Assembly: GCF_900230225.1 (NCBI RefSeq)
Contig: NZ_OCNH01000005.1
Location: 124,001 to 188,000, forward strand
Direction of reading: 5' to 3'
Length of the DNA: 64,000 nt
Source of the DNA: Spirosoma fluviale
GTDB taxonomy: Bacteria; Bacteroidota; Bacteroidia; Cytophagales; Spirosomataceae
The position numbers and the translations under genes are program-made. The number at the start of each line of letters is the position of its first letter. The first letter of the stretch is position 1. Below the pieces are notes generated by a model. That model worked only from the letters and a program-made list of their open reading frames with translations. It had not been told where the DNA came from and did not search any database. Shown here piece by piece: positions 16,613 through 24,538 of the stretch.

Positions 16613-18136
16613 CTATACCTCAAAAACTTTCCGCAGAATATCGTCCAGGTACTCCCTTGAATTTGCCAGACGGGGCACTTTGTGCTGACCGCCTACTTTG
16701 CCACGCTGTTTCATCCAGGCGTAGAACGTACCCGGTGGCACTATGTGGATACGGGGCCGTTTGAGCACCATATCGTTATACCGTTTAGCGTCGTAGTCGG
16801 AATTGATCCGGCGAAGGGTGTCGTCGAGAATTTGATTGAACCGCTGCTGGTCGTTTGGCTCCTGCGAAAATTCGATGACCCACTCGTGGCATCCATTGGC
16901 ACCGTTGCTCATGTAGCTCGGTCCGGCGGTATAATCGGTGATGACTGCTCCCGTAGCTTCACAGGCCTGGGTAATGGCCGTTTCGGCGTTTTCAACGATT
17001 ACTTCTTCGCCAAAGGCGTTGATGAAATGCTTGGTCCGGCCGCTGACCTTTAACCGATGCGGATAGAGCGAGGTAAATCGGACGGTGTCGCCCACTTTGT
17101 AGCGCCAAAGGCCGCCATTGGTGGAAACGACGAGCGCGTAATTTTTATCCAGCTCTACTTCTTCGATGGTCAACGCTTTAGGAAATGGCTGGTCGGCTTC
17201 GTGAATGGGCACAAACTCATAGAAAATACCGTAATCGAGCATGAGCAGCATTTCGCCCACACGCGAAAGGTCGTCCTGAATGGCAAAAAAACCTTCCGAC
17301 GCATTGTAAACTTCCTGATACCGGACGCTTTTGGAAGGGAAAACGTGTTGCTGAAACAGCTCGCGGTACGGTTGGAAATTAACGGCCCCGTGCATCATCA
17401 CCTCAAAGTTGGGCCATACTTCCAGAATGTTCGATTTACCCGTTCGGGTCAGGATTCGATCGATGAGCACCATGCCCCAGGTGGGCGTTCCCAACATGCT
17501 GGTCACGTTTTCCTGCGACGTAATGTCGACCATGCGTTCCAGTTTGGCTTCCCATTCGTCCATCAGGGCGACCTGGAGGGAAGGCGTGCGGATATACTGT
17601 GCCCAGCTGGGCAGATTTTTCATGACTACAGCCGACACATCGCCAGCCGCACTGTTATTTCCGTACGGATTCTGATGAAGACTGCCACCAATGGATAACC
17701 CTTTGCCTTCAAACGCCCGGCTATCGGGGTTGTTGGCAATGTACAGGGCCATCATATCCTTGCCCCCTTTGAAGTGACTCTCATCCAGCGACTCGGTCGT
17801 GACCGGAATGAATTTGCTCCGTGCGTTGGTCGTTCCGGACGACTTGGAAAACCAGCGTACGGGCGATGGCCAGAGAACTTTATTCTCCCCTTTCAGCACC
17901 CGTTCGATGTAAGGAAACAGGTCTTCGTAACTTGAGACCGGCACCTGTTTCTGAAAATCCTGAATGGTTTGAATGGATTTGTACGCGTGTTTTTTGCCCC
18001 AATCCGTCCGACGACCGGCCCGAATCAGTTGATTAAAGACTTTTTGCTGCACCACTCCGGGGTTTTGCTTCATAGCCTCAATGCGCGGCAGTCGCCGTTG
18101 AAGGAGCCATTTGAGCGTGGTATTTAGAAAAGTCAT
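16613..18136 (-). CDS. GH3 auxin-responsive promoter family protein (acyl-adenylate type)
   Basis: 507 residues from ATG at 18136; an upstream extension of 40 residues is open but unlike the family. The GH3 fold of the acyl-adenylate-forming superfamily is shown by VRWFSKSSGTTNARSKFIPVT (phosphate-loop region near residue 90), TPTWGMVLIDRIL, YNASEGFFAIQDD and GLWRYKVGDTVRFTSLYPHRLKVSGRTKHFINAFGE. Plant members conjugate amino acids to hormones; the bacterial role is unknown. It is the last gene of a minus-strand run after the glycerophosphodiesterase. Confidence 0.88.
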   Translation of the reverse strand: MTFLNTTLKWLLQRRLPRIEAMKQNPGVVQQKVFNQLIRAGRRTDWGKKHAYKSIQTIQDFQKQVPVSSYEDLFPYIERVLKGENKVLWPSPVRWFSKSSGTTNARSKFIPVTTESLDESHFKGGKDMMALYIANNPDSRAFEGKGLSIGGSLHQNPYGNNSAAGDVSAVVMKNLPSWAQYIRTPSLQVALMDEWEAKLERMVDITSQENVTSMLGTPTWGMVLIDRILTRTGKSNILEVWPNFEVMMHGAVNFQPYRELFQQHVFPSKSVRYQEVYNASEGFFAIQDDLSRVGEMLLMLDYGIFYEFVPIHEADQPFPKALTIEEVELDKNYALVVSTNGGLWRYKVGDTVRFTSLYPHRLKVSGRTKHFINAFGEEVIVENAETAITQACEATGAVITDYTAGPSYMSNGANGCHEWVIEFSQEPNDQQRFNQILDDTLRRINSDYDAKRYNDMVLKRPRIHIVPPGTFYAWMKQRGKVGGQHKVPRLANSREYLDDILRKVFEV

Positions 18137-18206
18137 GGGGCTAAAATAACATAAACTAACCATATAGAAGAGGTTAGTGATGAAAACGTAAAACCAAAGA
18201 ATCTGT

Positions 18207-19112
18207 TTACAAGCCGCTTGCCCGGTCTGGATAATCCGTAATGAGCCCATCGACACCCCACCGTTTCAGCCGTTCCATGTCGGCCCGTTGGTTAATCGTC
18301 CATGGAATAACCCGAATACCCTGATCGTGCAACCAGGTAATTTTTCGTTGGCTAAGCAGACGGAAATTGGGGCTGTAAATGTCGGGTTTGAAGCCAAGTT
18401 CATTAAGATTGGTTGACGGACTTCGCAGGTTCTCTACCAAAGCCGATAGCCGAACAGGTGGATAATTGCTCTCCGCAACGCCTTTCTTCCACTGCTTCAG
18501 CATGGCAAAATCAAAGCTTTGAATAACAATCCGGTCTGGGTTAACACGCCCAGTCGGAAACTGTTTTTTTAAGACCATCTGGACAAGGTCACAAAACTCC
18601 GCCGGTTCGGGTTGACTTTTCCCGTACTCGGATGGCTCACTTTTGATTTCGATGTTATACGAAAATTGGGGGAGATTATGTGATGCACGATACGCTTCGG
18701 TCTGCTCAATAACCTCACTCAACAGAGGCTTGTATACCTTAAGCTTTTGCTGTTCGGGATAAGCTGGATTTCCATTGGAGCCCACATCATAGCGTTTGAT
18801 GGTGGCATAATCCAGTTTATAAAGAATCAGATTCTTCTGCTCTTTCTTATTAACCGGCACGCCGTCCGGAGCAATACTGAATGCCGCGTTGAAATACGGT
18901 TCGTGCGACACAACCACTTGCCGGTCTTTACTGATTACTACATCCATTTCGAGGGTTGTCACGCCAAGATCCAGCGCTTTCAGAAAAGCAGGAGCGGTAT
19001 TCTCTGGCATTAAACCCCGGCAACCCCGATGCCCCTGTATATCGAACGTAGGTGAATCTGACGAAACAAGAGCATTTATAAGCATAGTAACCAATACGAA
19101 CAAAAAGCGCAT
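18207..19112 (-). CDS. Glycerophosphodiester phosphodiesterase (GDPD), secreted
   Basis: 301 residues. A signal peptide at 1-20 leads to the GDPD TIM barrel. The catalytic site is visible as IQGHRGCRGLMPENTAPAF (His and Arg near residue 27), LEMDVVISKDRQVVVSHEP (metal-binding Glu/Asp and His), and a C-terminal GVDGLITDYPD. It splits glycerophosphodiesters to glycerol-3-phosphate and an alcohol, probably in the periplasm. It follows the FG-GAP lipoprotein in the nutrient-utilisation run and a -7 box lies at 19133-19140. Confidence 0.92.
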   Translation of the reverse strand: MRFLFVLVTMLINALVSSDSPTFDIQGHRGCRGLMPENTAPAFLKALDLGVTTLEMDVVISKDRQVVVSHEPYFNAAFSIAPDGVPVNKKEQKNLILYKLDYATIKRYDVGSNGNPAYPEQQKLKVYKPLLSEVIEQTEAYRASHNLPQFSYNIEIKSEPSEYGKSQPEPAEFCDLVQMVLKKQFPTGRVNPDRIVIQSFDFAMLKQWKKGVAESNYPPVRLSALVENLRSPSTNLNELGFKPDIYSPNFRLLSQRKITWLHDQGIRVIPWTINQRADMERLKRWGVDGLITDYPDRASGL

Positions 19113-19132
19113 GAGGCAGATGGAATGGCTTC

Positions 19133-19140
19133 CAAATGTA
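19133..19140 (-). promoter_or_regulatory. -7 box upstream of GDPD gene
   Basis: Complement reads TACATTTG, a full TAnnTTTG match about 21 bases upstream of the ATG at 19112. No matching -33 was found, so the gene may also be read from the operon promoter. Confidence 0.35.
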
Positions 19141-19151
19141 CAATTTCTTTT

Positions 19152-22100
19152 TTAGTTGTGATTTTTTTCTGAAATCGTCCTGAGCTGTACCCACGATGAT
19201 TGAGATAGGTAGCTGTTGCCGTAGTTAAATTCCTGTTTTCGCTGGGTAACACCAGTTGCCGGGTGTAGGCTGGCAGGGTTTAGGCGATGATAGACCGCTT
19301 CGGGTGCTGTTGCCGTAAATACCCGCAGCGGGCCATTGTTCTGTGTTGCTATGTACCACAACTGTCCATTCGCCACCAGGAGACTGGCCAGTGCTTTGGC
19401 ATCACCATCAACGACAAAGCCGGATTTGGCTAGTGAAAGTGGTCTGAAATTGCCCCGTCCATCGCCCAGCAAGCCTAACCCAAGCCCCGCATCCTGCCAG
19501 CCCGAAAGGACTTCGGTTGCGTAATCGTTACCTACCAAGAGAATATCCAGATTGCCGTCGTGGTTAAGGTCTGTAACCGAACTGCCGAACATGGGTGAAA
19601 ATTGAGCTTCAAGGGGTAAATCATGTACCAAAAAAGTGCCCGCCCGATTTTCAATGTAAGCAGATGCCAGAAAAGTAGCGCGCTTAACCTGTGCAAGCGT
19701 TTTTTTCTCGGTTGATAACAGGCTGGGTAAGGTCGTTTTTCCGTAAGCGGCATAGGTCGTCATCTTCTTTTTGAAAGAAGGGATTTGATCCGTCAGCACA
19801 TCGCGCGGGTGAACCGGATATTCGACGCCCCCGTTGAAAAAACTCAGGATAGGGTCCAGCGTGCCGTTTTTGTCGTAATCCGCTGCGTAGACGGATATAG
19901 GTTGCTCAACTGACGCCCGTAATCGGCTATTCAGACCATTATTTCCCGCTATATAGTCCATGTCGCCGTCGTTGTCGAAATCCCCCGCTGAAAGGCTGTT
20001 CCAGAAACCAACGGCTTTAGCCAGTTCAGGCGTGTTAACGGGCGAAAACGCGCGGCCCTGTTGATTCCTAAAGATAATAATGGGCATAAACTCACCCGCC
20101 AGCATGAGATCGGGCCAGTTGTCGTTGTCAACGTCGGTCCAAAGCGCCGAACAGATCAAGCCCGCCCGGCTCAGGCCTGGAGCCAATTGATTCGTAACGT
20201 TGGTGAAGCGGACTGAGCCCGGTTTGCTGTCATTGCGTAACAAGTAGCTTCGGGCGGGCTCCGGATAGCGCTGCGGTACGATACGGCCGCCGATGAACAG
20301 GTCCAGGTCGCCGTCGTGGTCAAAGTCGGTGGCAATGACGCACGAGCCGCTGGACATGGTGTTGGGCAGCGCAGTTGACGACGCTCGAAAATTGCCTTTT
20401 CCGTCATTCAGGTATAGACTGTCCTGACAGACTTTTTCATCCCGACCAAACTCAGTGCTGCCATGAACGGTATAGAGGTCGAGGTCTCCGTCGTTATCGG
20501 CGTCAAAGAGGAGTACGCCGGTTTCTTCCGGCTTTTTTGCCAGCCGGTCTTTCCGCCGAAAGGAGACGGGTCCTCCGGTTTGGCTTTTCTGTTGCAGAAA
20601 GAACGTACCTCCTTTGTAGGCGCTGCCTGCGATGTAAACATCATCTAGGCCGTTGCCATCCACATCGCCAACCGCGAGCCCCGGCCCAATCTGCGAATGT
20701 TTATGGGCGAGAAGTGTTTGCTGGGCTTTATAATCGACAAAGTCGTCTTCCTGATGCTGATAGTCCAGACCCGCCAGTTTGGTCGAGACTTCAGTGAGTA
20801 AAGGCTTCGCCAGGAGCTGTAACTGCATAAACGAAGGTGACTGAGGAGTGGCTTTTCGCTCATCCAGGGTCAGGACTTGGTTCGTTTTTATAGTCCGAAT
20901 GAGCTGACCGTTGCCCGTTGGCCAGACGATCTTCAACGAGTCGATGCGTTTGGCAGAACCCAGCCCCACATGAATACCCGACGCCATCGTGGATAGGTAG
21001 CCACGTTGCCGGGTATATTCGGTGTAGTGCAACTGCCCGTTCGCCCAGACGGCAATTTTAGCACCAAGGCCCTCCAGATTACCGGGTTTCCCACGCAACT
21101 GTATCGTTAGAAAATGCCCGTCCGACGAATCTTTGACACGCTCAACGATCTGATTTCGATAAATGAAGGCCGGGTCGTTGATGTTATTCATGACCAGATC
21201 CAGATCGCCGTCGTTGTCGAAGTCGGCGTAGGCGGTGCCGTTCGTGAAGGAGGATTCGGTCAGGCCCCAGTCAGCAGCGACATTGGTAAAGTGGAGGTCG
21301 CCGGTATTGTGAAAAAGGAAATTTGGTTTGTAAACGGGCTCCAGATCAACAATCCGTTTCAGGAGCTGGGCACGCCTGTCGGCATCGGTGCCGAAGTTGC
21401 CATCATCCCGGTTATAGCTGGTAAAGTCCAGATCAGTAATGTCTTTGCGGTAGCCGTTTGTAATCAGCAAGTCCGAAAAGCCATCGTTGTCCAGATCCGA
21501 AAACAGGGCGCTCCAGCTCCAGTCGGTTGCCGCCGTCCCGGCCAGGTAGCCAATGTCGGAGAAGTGGGGGAGGGCAGAGGGTAGGGGGTTCGGGGCAGGG
21601 GGCATAGGGGTTTGGGCATAGGGGGTAGGGTTGGGGCTTTCTTTGTTACCCTTTACCCCTTGTCCCACGCCTTCTGCCCTCTGCCCTCTGCCCTCTGCCC
21701 CAAACCCACTGTTCAGTTGAAGGACATTTCGAATGTATTGCGGCTGGTAACCGAGCCGACGAGCCATCTGAAAACGGTCGTAGGGAATGGTGGAGAACAT
21801 GGTTTTCTGCCGAAGGTTATCATCGGGCAGCATGTCCACCACGGCGAAGTCGATCAGTCCATCGTTATTAATGTCGGCCATGTCCATGCCCATGCTGTTG
21901 TGGCTCTGGTGTTTCAGGGTTTCGGCAATGCGATTACTAAACGTTCCATCCCGATTATTGACGAGCCAGACATCGTTCGACTGAAAATCATTGGCCACAT
22001 AAATATCCGGCCACCCATCCTGATTTACATCGTTCACCATCACGCCCAGTCCCCAACCTTCATGAACAAGCCCCGCCTGAGCGGAAACATCTTTGTATTG

Positions 22101-22892
22101 AGGAGTGAGTTGTTTAGGAGTTAGTAGCGAGGAGCGAGGAGTGAGGAGCCTGCCGGGAGCAGTGGCTGAACGCGATAGCGTTTTCTCCGCCGGATGGCTC
22201 CTCACTTCTCGATCCTCGCTACTAACTCCTAAATTCTCATACAGCTTATCCACACTCCGGGCGGAGCCGTCGTTTCTGGGGCCGATGACGTTGTTTCGAT
22301 TGAAGTTTTCGAGGGCGTTGGTTAACAGGAACAGGTCAAGGTCACCGTCGCGGTCGTAGTCGAGAAAGGTGGCTTGCGTGGAGTAGCTCGAATCGGCTAA
22401 TCCGGCGGCTTTAGCCGATTCGACAAAATGAGGAATGCCGTTGGCGTCGTTGCCCTGATTAAGGAAAAGCAGGTTAGGGACGGCCTTGTTGCGGTCGGGG
22501 TGAATAGTCGATACGTAAATGTCCTGTCGCCCGTCCTGGTTAATATCGGCCACAGCTACGCCCGTACACCAGTAGGTCGTGCCAACGCCCGCTGAGTCGG
22601 TTATATCCTCGAAGTTGAAATCACCTTTATTGAGGTACATCCGGCTGGAAACCTGATTCCCGGCAAAGAACACATCGGGTTGGCCATCGCCGTTGAAATC
22701 GCCAACGCCAACGCCACCCCCATTGTAGAGATACTCAAATTCCAGCACATTCAGGGAGTCACTTTCTGTAATGGTATTGGCAAAGTCAATACCCGTTCGA
22801 CTGGCTGTCAGCCGCTCAAATCGTGACGATGAATGCGTACAGCCGACCAATGTAAGTGCCGAAAACGCGGCCAGTCTGAGTAAGTGATGCAT
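19152..22892 (-). CDS. CRTAC1/ASPIC-type FG-GAP repeat lipoprotein with two repeat insertions
   Basis: 1246 residues from ATG at 22892, which begins a lipoprotein signal (MHHLLRLAAFSALTLVGC, lipobox Cys at 18). At least 14 calcium-binding FG-GAP/VCBS motifs of the form DxDxDGxxD are present, for example DFNGDGQPD, DYDRDGDLD, DFDNDGDLD, DFDHDGDLD and DLNHDGNLD, plus one UnbV/ASPIC domain (SLKIVWPTGNGQ). The protein is probably an outer-membrane-anchored beta-propeller. It follows SusD by 86 bases; such proteins often accompany SusCD pairs in Cytophagales. Two stretches of about 45 residues are low-complexity insertions encoded by repeats at 21564-21704 and 22113-22233. Confidence 0.9.
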   Translation of the reverse strand: MHHLLRLAAFSALTLVGCTHSSSRFERLTASRTGIDFANTITESDSLNVLEFEYLYNGGGVGVGDFNGDGQPDVFFAGNQVSSRMYLNKGDFNFEDITDSAGVGTTYWCTGVAVADINQDGRQDIYVSTIHPDRNKAVPNLLFLNQGNDANGIPHFVESAKAAGLADSSYSTQATFLDYDRDGDLDLFLLTNALENFNRNNVIGPRNDGSARSVDKLYENLGVSSEDREVRSHPAEKTLSRSATAPGRLLTPRSSLLTPKQLTPQYKDVSAQAGLVHEGWGLGVMVNDVNQDGWPDIYVANDFQSNDVWLVNNRDGTFSNRIAETLKHQSHNSMGMDMADINNDGLIDFAVVDMLPDDNLRQKTMFSTIPYDRFQMARRLGYQPQYIRNVLQLNSGFGAEGRGQRAEGVGQGVKGNKESPNPTPYAQTPMPPAPNPLPSALPHFSDIGYLAGTAATDWSWSALFSDLDNDGFSDLLITNGYRKDITDLDFTSYNRDDGNFGTDADRRAQLLKRIVDLEPVYKPNFLFHNTGDLHFTNVAADWGLTESSFTNGTAYADFDNDGDLDLVMNNINDPAFIYRNQIVERVKDSSDGHFLTIQLRGKPGNLEGLGAKIAVWANGQLHYTEYTRQRGYLSTMASGIHVGLGSAKRIDSLKIVWPTGNGQLIRTIKTNQVLTLDERKATPQSPSFMQLQLLAKPLLTEVSTKLAGLDYQHQEDDFVDYKAQQTLLAHKHSQIGPGLAVGDVDGNGLDDVYIAGSAYKGGTFFLQQKSQTGGPVSFRRKDRLAKKPEETGVLLFDADNDGDLDLYTVHGSTEFGRDEKVCQDSLYLNDGKGNFRASSTALPNTMSSGSCVIATDFDHDGDLDLFIGGRIVPQRYPEPARSYLLRNDSKPGSVRFTNVTNQLAPGLSRAGLICSALWTDVDNDNWPDLMLAGEFMPIIIFRNQQGRAFSPVNTPELAKAVGFWNSLSAGDFDNDGDMDYIAGNNGLNSRLRASVEQPISVYAADYDKNGTLDPILSFFNGGVEYPVHPRDVLTDQIPSFKKKMTTYAAYGKTTLPSLLSTEKKTLAQVKRATFLASAYIENRAGTFLVHDLPLEAQFSPMFGSSVTDLNHDGNLDILLVGNDYATEVLSGWQDAGLGLGLLGDGRGNFRPLSLAKSGFVVDGDAKALASLLVANGQLWYIATQNNGPLRVFTATAPEAVYHRLNPASLHPATGVTQRKQEFNYGNSYLSQSSWVQLRTISEKNHN
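21564..21704. repeat. G-rich/heptamer repeat element inside the FG-GAP gene
   Basis: The plus strand is G-rich at 21564-21636 (blocks such as GGGGGAGGGCAGAGGG) and C-rich at 21647-21700, forming an imperfect inverted repeat. Four tandem heptamers TCTGCCC occupy 21673-21700. It is in frame and encodes a Gly/Arg/Glu- then Pro-rich segment between NSGFG and PHFSDIG, where FG-GAP relatives normally have only a short loop. Confidence 0.8.
22113..22233. repeat. Palindromic element inserted in frame in the FG-GAP gene
   Basis: Arms 22113-22150 and 22196-22233 (38 bases each, beginning TTTAGGAGTTAGTAGCGAGG) pair with two mismatches around a 45-base loop. The element keeps the frame open and codes for a Ser/Leu/Arg/Pro-rich stretch that splits the normally contiguous KLYEN...YKDVSAQAG segment of the FG-GAP family. 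Confidence 0.85.
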
Positions 22893-22978
22893 ACTTGAAA
22901 TATAGACAAAATCCCCGATTGACAACAAGGCCAGCCGGGGATTCACTATTTACATTAGGTTGGTAATTCGTAAGGATA

Positions 22979-24514
22979 TTAATACCCCGGATTCTGGTCT
23001 TGCTGGGACAATTTACTGTTGTTGTCCAGTTCCTGCTGTGGAATGGGCAGTAGCTCCTGTTTTCCCTTCGCGAAGTACGAAATCGGCTCGGCCGGTAGCT
23101 TATTTTGGGCCCTCCAGCGCAGAATGTCCCGGTTGCGAATCTGTTCGCCCGCTTGCTCGACTCGTTTCTCGTGGACAACGGCGCGGAACACTTCGGCTTT
23201 GCTGTTAACGGGGTATTTGGCCGTTGGGTAGGCGGGCATAGCCACGCTCGCCCGCCCCCGCACCTGGTTGAGCAGCGCAATGGCGTTGGCGCTGTTACCG
23301 GTTTCGTTCTCGGCTTCGGCCATCATGAGTAGCACTTCAGCATACCGGATCAGCCGCATGTTGATGCCCGATGTGTAGAAGGTTTCGTTGTTTTTATACA
23401 TGGCCGTATACTTCCGCCAGCTAACTTTCTGCGTCACTCCATTTACAACCGAAGTGTTGCCCTGCACCTGCGATTCGCCCAGTGTGTTCAAACCATTATT
23501 GTAGGTGTCGCCAATGAAGTAAAAATTATACCTCAGGCGCGGGTCCGTTTTGGAATCGCCTTTAACCGTGTTTTCGTATTCGTTCAGCAGACCGTCTGAA
23601 GGAATCAGATTTCGCCAGCCAATAGCTGAATACTCCTGGCTGCGGGTCATTGTTTCGTTGGCACCGTTATCGTTGCCGTCGGCATCCCAGTTGAAGTCAC
23701 CGATTTTGGAGAACCCTATTTCGAGGAGCGACTCCGAGTTGAATTCGGCTTCTTCGATAAAGTTATCGAGGTAGTTATCCGTCAGCTTATATAGCCCCGA
23801 ACTGATGATCGACTGAAGCTGGGTTTTGGCATTGGCATAATCGCCTTTCTGCATATAGATCCGTGCCAGCAATCCTTGGGCCGCTCCTTTCGTAGCCCGG
23901 CCGAGGTCGGCGCCGGTAGCTGTAGCGGGCAGATCAGCCTGAACGGCCAGCAGATCAGCGATGAGCAGCGTGTAAATTTCATCGACCGATGATTTCGCTT
24001 TTGTGCCATCTACTTCGGTAACATAGTTGGTATACAGTGGTACTGCACCCCAAAACGTGGTTAGATCGAAATAGGCCATGGCGCGGAGAAACTTCGCTTC
24101 GGCCACCACCCGCTTTGCCAAAGTTGGATTGTCTGTAACGGCGGGGCCATTGTCAATTACAACGTTTGCCCGATGAACGACGCGGTAAAGGCCGTTCCAG
24201 ACCGACAGTGAAACGCCGTTTCCGGGGTTTTGGGCACCCGATAGAATCTGATTTCGGGGCGCTTCCAACTGCCCGCCACCCGAGGCTACGTCGTCGGAGC
24301 GGAGATCGTGGAGGAAGAACCATTCACGGCCGGTCAGGTTGGCGCTTTGCCAGACGGCGTAGACCGAGTTGACGCCTTTGAGCAACTCGGCGGAGTCTTT
24401 GTAATAATTAGCGGTAATGACCTGATTAGGGTTTACTTTATCCAGACTGCTGGTGCTGCATCCGAAGAACAGCCCCATTGCCACGATACCCGAGGTCCAA
24501 TATGTCGATTTCAT
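22979..24514 (-). CDS. RagB/SusD family outer-membrane lipoprotein
   Basis: 511 residues with a lipoprotein signal (GLFFGCSTSSLD, Cys near 19). The N-terminal SusD-like TPR domain begins LDKVNPNQVITANYYKDSAELLKGVN, and the C-terminal RagB/SusD domain includes RLIRYAEVLLMMAEAENETG and VRGRASV with a VHEKRVEQAGE helix. It forms the ligand-capturing lid over the SusC barrel encoded just upstream (24-base gap). The glycan or other ligand cannot be read from sequence. Confidence 0.95.
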   Translation of the reverse strand: MKSTYWTSGIVAMGLFFGCSTSSLDKVNPNQVITANYYKDSAELLKGVNSVYAVWQSANLTGREWFFLHDLRSDDVASGGGQLEAPRNQILSGAQNPGNGVSLSVWNGLYRVVHRANVVIDNGPAVTDNPTLAKRVVAEAKFLRAMAYFDLTTFWGAVPLYTNYVTEVDGTKAKSSVDEIYTLLIADLLAVQADLPATATGADLGRATKGAAQGLLARIYMQKGDYANAKTQLQSIISSGLYKLTDNYLDNFIEEAEFNSESLLEIGFSKIGDFNWDADGNDNGANETMTRSQEYSAIGWRNLIPSDGLLNEYENTVKGDSKTDPRLRYNFYFIGDTYNNGLNTLGESQVQGNTSVVNGVTQKVSWRKYTAMYKNNETFYTSGINMRLIRYAEVLLMMAEAENETGNSANAIALLNQVRGRASVAMPAYPTAKYPVNSKAEVFRAVVHEKRVEQAGEQIRNRDILRWRAQNKLPAEPISYFAKGKQELLPIPQQELDNNSKLSQQDQNPGY

Positions 24515-24538
24515 AGTGACGTTGTTTATCTGTGTTTC

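Noticed and set aside
20375-20797. 140-residue open frame antisense to the FG-GAP gene, and several like it
   Set aside because: Arg/Cys-rich translation typical of reversed GC-rich coding sequence.
21673-21700. Heptamer array as a CRISPR-like array
   Set aside because: Units are 7 bases with no spacers and lie within a coding frame.
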